Below, piece after piece: positions 1 through 28,300 of a stretch of DNA of 64,000 nt. The translations under genes and the position numbers were made by a program. The number at the start of each line of letters is the position of its first letter. The first letter of the stretch is position 1. The notes under the pieces are model-generated. The model was not told the DNA's origin, made no database searches, and was given only the letters and a program-made list of their open reading frames with translations. The stretch spans positions 17,414,406 through 17,478,405 of the forward strand of contig NC_069135.1 in assembly GCF_026914265.1 (NCBI RefSeq). The letters are read 5' to 3'. The DNA is from Mya arenaria (Eukaryota; Mollusca; Bivalvia; Myida; Myidae).

Positions 1-640
1 CACGTCGTCTCCATATCTGTTTAACCACTTGAAGGATTTTGAAAAATGGCTACAAATGTTTACCATATTGGGTTCAGCTCGGGTCCAGGTCACACTTTGA
101 GATTAAAGGTCAGTCTCTTAAATTACTTGAAGAACTCCCCACAAATGTTCACCATATTGAGGCAATGTGAAGAGCTTTTGCTACAACCAGCTCGGTTCAG
201 TGTAAAGCTCACACTTACAGGTCAAAGGCTCTTATATGTCTATTTTATGTGTCAGCTACATATCTCTTGAACAGCTGGGAGGAATTTTAGATAACTTCCC
301 CCAAATGTTTACCATCATAGAAAGATGTGCAGAGAGCAAGCTACAACGAGCTCAGTTGAAGGCAAAGGTGACATAACTTTATTGTGTGTTCGCTCCATAT
401 CTTTTGAACTGCTTTAAGGATTTTGAAAAAATCGCTACAAATGTTCACCATATTGAGACGATATGTCACAACCAGCTCCGTTTAAGGTCACGGTCACATT
501 TACAGGTCAAAGGTCATATGACTATATTTTGTGTCAGCTCTATTTCCATTGAACTGCTTGAAGGATTTTGAAATAACTAACATTCACCATATTGAGTCAC
601 ACTAAGAGGTCAAAGGTCATTTGATTCATTGACTAGATTC
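1..640. repeat. degenerate tandem repeat, bivalve-type
   Basis: A phrase close to AATGTTCACCATATTGAG recurs near positions 54, 143, 303, 440 and 579, interleaved with phrases like AGGTCAAAGGTCA and TTGAACTGCTTGAAGGATTTTG. The spacing is roughly 90-160 bp, so this is a decayed tandem array with indels. Short ORFs here are in different frames and are not genes. I know similar arrays from bivalve genomes; the family name is not certain. It lies in the intron upstream of a cereblon exon. Confidence 0.6.
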
Positions 641-735
641 AAGATATTTGGGACAATTTGCTTAGGCTGAAACATCAGTTTGTAAATACAAAAACAACCT
701 TCTAGTGGTGATGATTATGTGTACATGTTTTTCAG

Positions 736-929
736 TGTTCAGTGCTGTGTTGCCACCGCTGTACCAGGGAGGTGACCAGTATGTCCAGTATGTTCAGCAT
801 GTCCGTGTCCGGGCCGCTGAGTGCCTATGTCAACCCAGGGGGGCATGTGCATGAAACTGTTACAGTCCACCATGTTAAAAACCTCTCCCTGTATGGAAGA
901 CCTTCAACTGAACACAGCTGGTTCCCAGG
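736..929 (+). CDS. CRBN: cereblon CULT domain, penultimate coding exon (partial gene)
   Basis: Cereblon is the substrate receptor of the CUL4-DDB1 E3 ubiquitin ligase and carries the thalidomide-binding CULT domain. This exon encodes the first half of that domain: a zinc-binding CHRC pair, then a stretch like the vertebrate GPMAAYVNPHGYVHET (here GPLSAYVNPGGHVHET), and it ends in GRPSTEHSWFPG. The first tri-Trp cage Trp and the Glu-His pair just before it (human E377, H378) are present. The acceptor is TTTTCAG at 729-735. The donor GGGTAAAA follows base 929, leaving two bases of a Gly codon that the next exon completes. Reading starts at an exon edge, so no Met start is expected. Upstream exons (LON domain) lie before this window. 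Confidence 0.93.
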
Positions 930-1348
930 GTAAAAGATTAACTGCATTCATTCAAAATTATTTCGCATAATATAAGTAAATTATGGTAGACAAGTAATAG
1001 ACAACAAGCCTATTCCTAATTCCTAGTGGTTTTCATGGTAATAAAAACAATCATTGTATCTCTGAAACTAAAATAAATCTTCATTTAATTTAATGCTTAA
1101 AACTCATTTAAATTTACATTAGACTGCATGTAATCAGAAAAGTATGTCAAATGTGTACATGCTGTAGTATTGTGACTGTATGCACTGTCATTTGATTTGA
1201 ACAGGAAAATGATGTCTGATATCAATTATATCTAATTTTAATTTTCTATAAACCACTTATAAACCACTTATGATAAATATTTATTTCACTGAAATCAAAT
1301 GTAAGGAACTACATTATCTTACTAACACTATCTACCTTAATATTTCAG

Positions 1349-1529
1349 CTATGCATGGACTATAGCCCAGTGCAAGCGCTGTTCCAACCACATGGGATGG
1401 AAGTTCACGGCCACAAGGAAAGACCTTCAACCACAAAAATTTTGGGGACTCTGCAGAACATCACTCGCTCCCGGGATTTCCGATCCAGATGAAAATCCAG
1501 ATGTTGCAAGCTGGACACCGGTCATGTGA
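1349..1529 (+). CDS. CRBN: cereblon terminal coding exon
   Basis: This exon completes the cereblon CULT domain. It begins after ATATTTCAG, restores the split Gly and reads [11 protein letters not shown], giving the second Trp and the second zinc-binding Cys pair. GWKFTAT follows with the third Trp, and then PQKFWGL, as in vertebrate CRBN. The residue equivalent to human V388 is Ile. After the conserved core the protein ends with a divergent tail finishing SWTPVM and TGA (1527-1529). The last nine codons and the stop lie within the first unit of the 28-bp minisatellite that continues into the 3' UTR, so the extreme C-terminus has a repeat-derived or repeat-founding sequence. Confidence 0.93.
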
Positions 1530-1808
1530 TGTATCAAGCTGGACACCGGTCATGTGATGTATCAAGCTGGACACCGGTCATGTGATGTTGCAAGCTGGAA
1601 ACCAGTCATGTGATGTTGCAAGCTGGACACCAGTCATGTGATGTTGCAAGCTGGACACCAGTCATGTGATGTTGCAAGCTGGACACCAGTCATGTGATGT
1701 TGCAAGCTGGACACCGGTCATGTGATGTTGCAAGCTGGAAACCAGTCATGTGATGTTGCAAGCTGGAAACCAGTCATGTGATGTTGCAAGCTGGACACCA
1801 GTCATGTG
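1501..1808. repeat. 28-bp minisatellite, 11 copies, overlapping the CRBN stop codon
   Basis: Eleven head-to-tail units of exactly 28 bp start at 1501, 1529, 1557 and so on. Units differ at only a few sites (ATGTTG or ATGTAT at the start; GGACACC or GGAAACC; CCAG or CCGG). Unit 1 is coding and contains the CRBN TGA; units 2-11 are 3' UTR. Every unit contains the 8-mer TCATGTGA. Because 28 is not a multiple of three, later units would be read in rotating frames. Confidence 0.97.
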
Positions 1809-2575
1809 ATGTAATGATGTAAAAATGACTGTCTGTCTTGTGCTGAATGATGCCTATTGTGCTAATGAGATGTAATGTGATCATTTATTTATGCTCATGC
1901 ATTCGCTGAAAGCGTTGCTGTCTGTTAACCAATTTGTGCCGGCTTTTAGAGGTACACATCAGTGTAACCTATGTGTTCATAAAAGAAATGTCAATATACA
2001 TTACTTCAACAAGCTAGTTTTAGTTTATGCTTGTCAAGGCATAAATTTTGTTTGAGGATTAATTAAAGATTTTGAGAATTCACATTTAGAACCATGTTTT
2101 GTCTATTTGACATATAAGATGTAATACACATTATGTGGACATGTCCATTTTATAATATTAACATTTGCCTAGTCCTTTATAAAGATTAATCATGCATTCA
2201 TAGTGTATAACATGTAAGGAGTTATGATGGCATCTTTATTTTAATATTGCGCTCGGATTGGATAAGCGTGACGTCATTTAACCAATGATGTACGATGTTA
2301 CAAATATCATATATTCTTTGATACCAACTTATGTTGTCGGATATTTCTTTCTTCAAATACTCAATCACATTAGGTACTGCTATTTTTATCATAATGAATA
2401 ATTATTTGAAATGTAAATATTAGTATTATCACATTTTTTCCTGCATTTATGCTGAATGAACACAGTAGTTCAAGCAAGCAAAATACCAAGAACCACTAGC
2501 CCACTTTATGGAATTTGCTTGTGTGCCTTACTAAGTTCATGCAGCATATATGCAATAAAGAATGCTATCAATACA
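1530..2575 (+). other. CRBN: probable CRBN 3' UTR with poly(A) signal
   Basis: Non-coding sequence after the CRBN stop. The first 280 bp is the minisatellite. A canonical AATAAA at 2554-2559 is a plausible poly(A) signal. Other AATAAA motifs farther on (about 3,268, 3,878 and 4,297) would allow longer ends, so the end point is uncertain. Confidence 0.5.
2163..2312. repeat. dispersed ~150-bp repeat, copy 1
   Basis: This segment aligns by eye with 18112-18256 in GNAI intron 4. Both contain, in the same order, a GTATAACATG phrase, a run like TATTTTRAYATTG, a block like GCGTGACGTCATTT (GCGCAGCGTCATTTT in the other copy), and CAATGATNTAYGATGTNACAAATATCA. Two diverged copies 16 kb apart in the same orientation indicate an interspersed repeat family. 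No terminal repeats or coding capacity were seen. Confidence 0.55.
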
Positions 2576-5500
2576 TAATTGTATCAGTTTGAATGATGTC
2601 AAACTTATGTGATATCAATATTTTGTTTTCCTGTGATATATGTGTTTGAAATAGAAATCAAAGTATTTTTGAAAGCATGTGGTAATGTTAACTTTGTAAT
2701 TTCTTAGAAATAGGATTTTTCCCATTCTATCAGTTTGTATTTTTAAAATGTACATCATATGACTCATAAAGTGATCTCTCACACAATTCTTCTCAACAAG
2801 ATCTCTGTGGACATCTTTGTTCTTTCACAGAGGTGATAAGGTTGCATCTTATTCTTGTCCGAGTTTAACAACAATGACTTAACCTATGTTAATAACCATT
2901 TCAAGGAATCATCAAAATTTTCTACATTCCTGCGTGATTAAGATTCCCTCTTATGTTAAAATTATAACTGATACTGTTAGTCAGTTGGAGTATTGATAAG
3001 TTGTTAAAGTGACACTCTTGTTCATACATACACATGTATAACAAACATAAATTTTGGCTGATAAACCTTCAACTACTTACTAAATAATGCATTTATGGAA
3101 AATATTAATTACTGATAACAAGATTGTGACCGTGTTTTTAATAGCTGAAAGTGCAAAAATATTAAATGATTGGTGAATGCTAAAAGATTTACTGCGATCT
3201 ACTATCGTCTCATAAGGTAGAAATGCAGTGTTTTCTGCATCTTTCAAATTAAACTGGGTATGATCTTAATAAAATCCATTGTTTTCAACATTTATTCACC
3301 CTTTTTGGTATATAAAAACAATTATATTAATTTTGGTATATCTTTTTTGGGAGTAAGAGTGCATCTTTAAGTATATAATGGGCTTTATTATGAGAGATGA
3401 CCCTAAACACTCTTGTACAAGTACATGTATGCCATTGTGTGTACACTTGGGCATCTAGGTTTGCGTACAGTGTACAAGTTTAGAATGACAGATGCAGGTA
3501 TCTGGGATCAAACTAGAACAGGTTTAGAGAAATATTTTGCAAAAAAGGAAGATAACACAACTTCAACTTTAAAGTACACGTCGACTCTGTGTTTCACAGC
3601 CTCTATTGTTCTCTTGCTCTTTATGTAAAGTTTAAAGCAGTCTGAATATTTACCATAAGGTTATTCTTATTAACATGCAACTTTAGCATATTTTTTAAAA
3701 ATATTTTCATCGTTCAATTTTAAACATAGCTTCTAGAGATGTTATTTGTATTTAGAATATACAAGGAAATGCATGTATGCAATATGAGTATTCTGATATT
3801 CACCCAATGAATACACATGTATAGCAGTACATGGGCATATACAGCTTGTATGTTACAAGTTTGAATTTGTATATTTTAATAAAAAAAAATTGTAAACAAA
3901 TACAGTTACTTTATAGACAATGTACGTGTGGACAGGGCTATGACAGTCTGTAATGTGCTTTTATAGAATGTCAATAATATGGATCTGTCTGATTTGTTGT
4001 AGAACAGCAAGCCTTAAATCAGAGAATAATGTCATGTTTTTCTCATGTGTCATTCAACTTTTAATCTATCACAAAACATCTAATTTCACATGTTTGTGTT
4101 TATTGTTAAACATATTAGGTATGCAAAAATAGATATTTAAATGACATTTTGTGTCGAACATTTGGGTTCACACCATAATGCTTTAGACTGGCTTCCCCTA
4201 TGATCATTGAAATGTGATGCGATGTTCCCTATGCTTTGTATGGTGCAAAAACATGTTGAAGTACATTTTTATATGCTGTTGTTATTAGAGTATTAAAATA
4301 AATATACACCTGTTGTTTTATATGAATACTTGTCTAGCTTACATGAGTCCTTTGGAAAGCAAACAGCTTTACATTTTGATATTAATCAAGGAAGTGACAG
4401 TGTCAGACAGAAACAGGCCCCACTGGTATGTTGGGCCTGGAGCCATAAATTCTTACATCTCGAGTGCGAGTTTGAGATTAAAGACTCAAAACTTGAAATC
4501 TTTATTGCACTTTGAACACACTAAATGAAAGAGTTCATAAACATACATAAATATAAGTGACATATTTTGTAAAAAATATCTTTTTTATGAGTCCATGTCC
4601 CAAACTCGGACTCAAACTGTATAGGTAAGTGGATATGGGCTTCCCTCTACATTGTCCTGCAGACGGATATCATTCTGAGTTTCTATGGCAACGCTCATGC
4701 TTCAAACTGCAAACATTCCAATTCTCTACAGATGCAATGTCTAACATCTTGTTCCGTATGATTTTGATATGTCGCTATATATTAAAAAATGTTATGATTG
4801 CATGTGCAAAGGTTGGTTGTGGACATTTGGTTCACGATTGAAGTCTGTTAAACAAAGAGTAGAAAGGTGTCATTTAAGAAGATTGTCACATAGCAAGACC
4901 TTCATATTGTCTTCTCTGTTAACATACAAAACTTAACTACAGTTGAGTTCAAACTTCTAGCAACTCAAATTAACCTTAACAAATGTTGAAGAAGGACACT
5001 TGCTCTAAATAGCTATCTGGCATATGCTTCATTTATCAGGTTAGTGGCAGTTTGTGAAAAGGTTTCTTCAAATTTAGCCCTTTCCTCAGAGACAACATTC
5101 TTTTCAGCACAAACAGTCACGATTTGCTTACAATACAATGTTAACCTACAACAAGATAATGAACTTCATAGATAGTCAACATTGTTGAAAATGTTCAATT
5201 TATAAGATTGGCTATACCCTGGGCGTTATAACATCAGTGCAAGCGAGCAATTTGAACAGAAGATGGACGATGTCACGGTGTATGCTAATAAATGAATGTT
5301 AATGTTAATGTTAATAAAACGAAATTCATGTTGAACACAACACATGTTGTGTAGCGGTAAAATGTTTAGCTTCCACATCCATAGCCTTTTACTGTCATTG
5401 TGGTCAGAGATGGTCGCTCATATGCACTTAATTGTACAAACCGAGTAAACGGCGGACTTATCCCATTGGTTTTAGAAATAGTTACGATGCAAATATATTT

Positions 5501-5640
5501 TATATAAATCAAAATCACGGGACTGGCCCCTAGTAAGATGTTAAATCTAGAATTATAATAATAGTTGTAGACCAAAGAGAAACAGACATGCTGGAAGATG
5601 GACAGACATATATCTAAGTACACGGGGCGGAGGAATCAGG
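2576..5640. other. intergenic, no gene recognised
   Basis: AT-rich DNA between CRBN and GNAI. The ORFs here are short (85 aa or less), of low complexity and overlap in several frames. A short GTTAAT microsatellite lies near 5,290-5,315. I see no RNA gene. Confidence 0.5.
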
Positions 5641-5790
5641 GGCGGATCCAGGATTTCATGTTAGAGGAAGGGGGGGGGGTGTAACTTATAGGCGTAATCA
5701 TTTGACTTGCGCTACTCCCAGAACAGAAATATCTCTGGTTTAAAGTGTTGGCAGGGGGGATGGGGGTACTCCCCAAACAAATTCTAGTCT
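5641..5790. repeat. decayed transposon-like fragment
   Basis: Begins with GGCGGATCCAGGATTT followed by a run of G, and ends with a GGGGGTACTCCCCAA phrase. A GGCGGATCCAGG start next to G-runs is common at ends of decayed DNA transposons in animals. No matching terminal repeat was identified, so this is a weak call. Confidence 0.3.
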
Positions 5791-5879
5791 GAAATGGTGC
5801 GTTTTATGTGTATTTTATTTCTTTTTTCTCCGATATTAAAAATAAAAGTAAACTTGATGGAGGCGCGTGCCAGGTTCAC

Positions 5880-6130
5880 CCTATTCACTTCTAATTTCCA
5901 TTATTTCACTAGTTACTGTTTACCTTTTATTTCCATTATTTCCTTAATTACAGTTTACTTCAAATTTCCTTTATTCTCCCTAGCTACAGTTTACTTCTAA
6001 TTTACATTATTCAACTAGTTGCTGTTAACTTCTTATTTCCATTATTAGCCTATATACCACTAGTCGTTAACCTCTAATTTACATTTTGACAATTGTGTAA
6101 TTCTAATATCCATGATTCCACTAGTAACAG
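5880..6130. repeat. degenerate ~35-40-bp tandem repeat
   Basis: The phrases ACTAGTTACTGTTTACTT and TTTCCATTATT (with variants) recur about six times at roughly 35-45-bp spacing, ending next to the AT microsatellite. It is pyrimidine-biased on the + strand and lies about 700 bp upstream of GNAI exon 1. Confidence 0.6.
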
Positions 6131-6165
6131 TTGAAATCTGAAATGAGGGTAGAGTAATTCAAGTT

Positions 6166-6273
<108 letters not shown>

Positions 6274-6817
6274 AATATTTGTTTTTAAATCCAGGAAATG
6301 ATACATATTTTGAAATTATTAAGTTAAGCATAGTTTGAAATGATGCCCATTAGAGTCTTACTACCCTAATTATTCTTAAATGATGCGGAATAGCCAACCG
6401 GGCACCAAAATTTATAATTATCGACAATCGCTTTCGGAAATCAGGGGAAGCATTGCAAAAAAAGTCTCAAAATCTAAAACCGTTTTACATTGAGGCCGTT
6501 TTGACGTTTGTCGACGACATCAAGTTTTGCGAGTACACCTTTCATCGGAGTGGTAATATTCCGCAAAGTACTTGCTACATCCGGGTTCTTTTATATTATT
6601 CAAAACACTAATGACGGATAAGGAAAACATTCAAAACATTTATCTTTTTTGGTTTTAAGGTCATGACAATTGGAATAATGTGGTAGATCACTCATATTTG
6701 ATTAGAATGTTAGCGTGAAATCATAACTGAGTCAACGGATTAAGTTTTTATTTGGTATCTTACAAGTTTGAACAATCTTGGTTTTGATTGATCAATCACC
6801 GACAGACGCTTGGAAAA

Positions 6818-23856
<17,039 letters not shown>

Positions 23857-23867
23857 GAATTCTGTAG

Positions 23868-24268
23868 GTATGTGTATTAAGCGAATCTGATAAGGTATTT
23901 TTTTCAACCAATGAAAGTACTTTTAAGACAAGTAATAAAGAAATATGATAGTGGTTTAGCTTATCTGATTAACAATTGTATGTAAAAGATATTACTTGGT
24001 TTTTGTCATGATAATTTTAATTACATACTTACTTTTTGTGGACAGAATGTTAATTTTTCTTTAAATTAAAGATTTTGCTGTTGTTTCTAATGCCAAATAT
24101 GTATAAAGGTTCGAAAACAACTGTTTAATCGTATACTTCAGATTTAATTCTATTATTATGTCAATAAAGTCTCTAGGAACTGCTAATAACTTGCTTTGTG
24201 TAAATAATTGTAACTGTATGTCTCTCCAGACGAGAAATCTACATGCAACTGTGTTTATCAATTTTCAG
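23868..24268 (+). other. GNAI: predicted 3' UTR intron of GNAI
   Basis: Eleven bases after the stop lies a strong donor, TGTAG|GTATGT; 401 bp later a strong acceptor, AATTTTCAG (24260-24268), precedes a non-coding exon. The donor is so close to the stop that nonsense-mediated decay would not be expected. An AATAAA at about 23,935 inside this intron would permit an alternative short 3' end. Confidence 0.55.
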
Positions 24269-25345
24269 GTTTAATCTAGTAGATGGGACTGTGCATTACA
24301 TGTATATAGCTGTACAGTATGTCTCCAGCCATTGTGTATCACATGATCCAGTCATGTGACCAGCTTGCAAGTCATGTGACATGCTCCATCATCATGTGAT
24401 CAGCTCTACATCATGTGATCTGTCCAGATATAATGGAAATATTCAGCTGTCTGTGTGCTTGTGGGGACATTGGTGAAGGCAAGGGCAGATCACAGGGCCA
24501 GTTATGTCTCCGCACAATTTTATTGTTTTATAAACACCTAATATATCTGTAGTTTTGAAGACTGTAACAGTTGATTTGTGTAAACTTCTTTCATTTTAAT
24601 GCAGACAAAATATTCCTATCACAGTTCACATCACGTTACTGTAAGAAGGGTAATTTTATGGCTAAGATTGTTAATCATCAATTAATATTGATGTTTTGGC
24701 GCTGGCTTCAGTATAAAGCTGATTTGTCTTTTGTAACCTGCATTAAAATTGATATTAAGTCGTTTTTTTAATTCGTAGCTTTTTCTTCTTTATTTAAGGA
24801 AATTGATACAGTCCCCATAAATTTACAATGCTAAATGTTGTTTGCTTAACTTGTGTTCATTATGTCAAACGATCTTAAGCATTGGATTAGATTTTGATAA
24901 TTTATTTTCTTGTACACATGAACGAGTATTTTGTAATTGAATGAGAACATGTGAAACATTTGGGAGTATTATATGAACATTAAGTTCAGAGTGTGTGCAA
25001 CAAACAGGTTTTGATAGTGTTTTATTCTATAGATTTTTGAGATTGTAAAATTTTGTGAATCAAAGTTTGTTTTCTCTGGTGATGACTTTATATTTTTGCA
25101 ATTATTTTGTGTATCTGTCCAGTTTTGGGGCCAACATTTTTCTGCTAGTTCAGAAATCTATACTTTAGCATAATTCCCCTTGCAAGCATTTTGTATCATA
25201 TTTAGGCGGATCTGTATTTGAATCATGGTCTAAAACGATAAGCAATATTATAATACATGTTTATTAAACTTTTTGTCACCTAGAGCTGAAAAAAATGTAC
25301 AAAAAGTTTGATTTCTAATTAAATAAAAAACTTGATTATAAAAAT
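24269..25345 (+). other. GNAI: probable GNAI 3' UTR with poly(A) signal
   Basis: Non-coding, T-rich sequence after the predicted UTR acceptor. It begins with a cluster of TCATGTGA motifs. AATAAA at 25322-25327, in TTAAATAAAAAAC, is a plausible end signal. The true end is unverified. Confidence 0.45.
24339..24418 (+). promoter_or_regulatory. cluster of five TCATGTGA motifs in the GNAI 3' UTR
   Basis: TCACATGA at 24339-24346 and TCATGTGA at 24352, 24372, 24392 and 24411 lie within 80 bp, several at exactly 20-bp spacing. TCATGTGA is the E-box variant (M-box) bound by MiT/TFE bHLH-ZIP factors in animals. Whether it acts as DNA or RNA here is unknown. The same 8-mer is in every unit of the CRBN minisatellite. 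Confidence 0.4.
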
Positions 25346-28300
25346 ATGTCACACTGTGGCCGTAAAGTGTATGACTTTGTGTAGTTCCCATGTGTACATT
25401 CCATGTCTGGGTTACATTTCCATGGAAACAAGTCTGATAAACCTCTCAGATGATTTCATGTGTATTTTAGTATGATAAAAACAGGTTAAAGAGAGATGAA
25501 ATGTTATTTAATGAACAGATTTTCCTAAATTATCTGAGTTTACTACAGAATGATTTTAATGTATAGATTTTCTGTGCATTTTGAATGTAACAGTGCATCA
25601 TGGCTACTGTAAAATAATGTGATCAAATATTTGAACATTTATCTATTAATCTACTTTTATTTGTTGAAAATCCTTGAACTTTGACCTACAAAGTGCTTTC
25701 TTTCTCCATTATGTAATATGGTTAAAGTTCTTAGTATGGTATGTATTTACCAACATATTTGGTTTAATGCGACATGTGTCACGTTTGCCTTTTATTTTTG
25801 TGAATGCTTACTAATAACCCTTGAACCAGTTTAGTGGTTCAGATTATATTTTGTCTATTGGGCAAGCATAGAGGTGAAAAATCTACATAAACACCTGATT
25901 AAAATCAATAACAGCTACCTGCTAATTTACCACAATGAATGAACAGGAGATTTGAAAAATAACTTCCATCGAATTGGACAAATTATAATTTAAACCAATG
26001 CGGATGGTTATATATTTATATAAAAAAGTTATAAAAAATGATGCGTAAGGAAACAGTTTATAAATTTGTTTTAATTCACTGCGATTGTTAATCTGAGGTT
26101 TTTGATGCATTATCATTTTTCTTTTCCTGTATATGGAAATTCAGATGCACGTTTGATAATGGTAACATTGTTCTTTTTTGTATTGATCATAATCATGATG
26201 TTATCATTTTGTGTTCATTATTTGTAGAAATCTGGTTGCTAAACAAATATATTGGTTTTCTCAACCTCACAGTATGTTTGGAAAAAATAAGCCGAAGCTT
26301 TTTCGCACCCTAAAATCCATTCCATAATATAGGTGCTGATTATTACTATACATTAATAATTAAACATTTATTTATAGACAACCTCGTTTAGAAAATCACA
26401 CCTTACAAGTATTCAATGTATGCCAAAATATTTCCATGAAAGATAATCACCTACAATGTGGGGTTTTTAGCTTTAATTTTTTGTTTTGTTCACAAGACCA
26501 GTTTCTGTGTATGATTAATTTTATATTGTTTTAAATCCAAATTCGATCAACAATATTGCTTGTATTTGTTTGCCTGTACACATTTGTGTGGACATGGAAA
26601 ACACTGTGGGCACAAGCATGTCCGCTGAACAAAATAACCTGTCCATTCTAAACATGTATTGTCTGTTACTTTCTGTAGCCTACAGTCAGGCCTCCTCAGA
26701 TTTTATTTACTATTTTCCTATCTTCTGTTTATTTATATTTCCTCTTCTATTGTAAGTCAAGTTTTATCAAGTGTCTTGTATCAGGCTTATGTGATGTATT
26801 TTCTAGTAAAATTGTACAAGTGTCGTCATTGTTGATTATTTTTGTGACATCAGTTAAAAAAAGGCTTAGGGCTTTTCAAGTAAAACATATGACCCCAGGG
26901 GGGGGGGGGAAATTATTTTCATATATGGGTGAGTTTCTTTTTGGCTAATTTGGACCCCAGAAGGGTAAATTTGCTTCTGTAAGGGGGTGGTATTATTTAA
27001 AAGTGCCTTCCCCCTGGAGGTTATATGTTTAAATGGAATAGCCCTTACTTGAAAATTCATGACAATCTGCAGCTATGATTAATTGCTGAAAAAGATGGTT
27101 GACAACTAACTCTGCAAGCAGGAAGAGTGAATTTAGCTTCGAAAGCAAATAGTAATTTCAGGTTAAACAATTTCGAAAAACCTGTGGTGTTCAGTTAAAA
27201 TTCAAGTATTGTCAGGTAAGAGTGACATGAAATACAAACATTGTCCTTGCATTACCTTGGTGTAATTACATTAGGTATAATACAGCTGTACTGGTGGCTG
27301 CCATGCCAACACAAACATGTAATAGATGTTAAAGACAAACTATTGATCACTCAACAGTAATGATTGGGTGAAGAAACATTTTTATTGGTGCATAATTTCA
27401 AAGCCAAAGTTGGGGGGAAAATGAGCCAATTTAGTATCAACAATAGTATTAAAGTTGAAACTATTTATGAAATGTATATTTTTTTTATAAAATTCGTAAA
27501 TTCAATATTTCAGTCTCCTGTGGTTGACATGATGGTAACAATTACATGTGTGCATAATGAACGAAAGGCATACGATGTATCAGTGCTATGAATGAGATGA
27601 TACAGAATATTTTTTATATCGATACATATGGAATATTTTGTATGTGGTTGGTCTTTGGGGTTGTATTACGGAGTTGCTATCGCACGAGATCAAACGTCGA
27701 ATGCGATCTATCTTTACATCTTTGTGCAATTAACGGGAAGGGATACCACCCTTATATAATGAAACTAACATACTGGTATTTCTTTTCTTGTATACCTTGT
27801 AATGATTTTATTATAAAAACAACAATAATCTTCTTAACAATCTTCAGCGTTTAAATACTACTAAAAGCGTACTATTTATTTCACGTATTATCGCGGAAGT
27901 AGATTTGGCGTTGGCGTCCTAACTTCACTTGAACAACATTTTTGGTAAGATTAACTGATGCAAAAATGTTGCAATTTTATTACGATTTATTAAGCGGCAT
28001 CACGTAAACGGACCGGCCGAAAATTGACCAGGTGTGATACGTGACAAAGTGGACAAGGTTTATTTAAAGATACCGGTACATATACATATTGGTTGAATAA
28101 AAAATATTGTTGTTTTTTTAATTGAAACGGATATTTCAAAATACAGGTTACAGTTTGTTAAAACGTTTTAAATGCTTTTTCCGGACCTCCGATCAATAGT
28201 GACCAGAAAAGGCCTGACAATTTTTAGGAGGGGTGGGAAGCCGGTAGCACCTCCACGACCACCCAAATTCACTCATGGACATGCTCCTATTTAGGATAAT

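Noticed and set aside
5366-5623. 85-aa - strand ORF
   Set aside because: Low-complexity hydrophobic translation of AT-rich DNA; no recognisable family.
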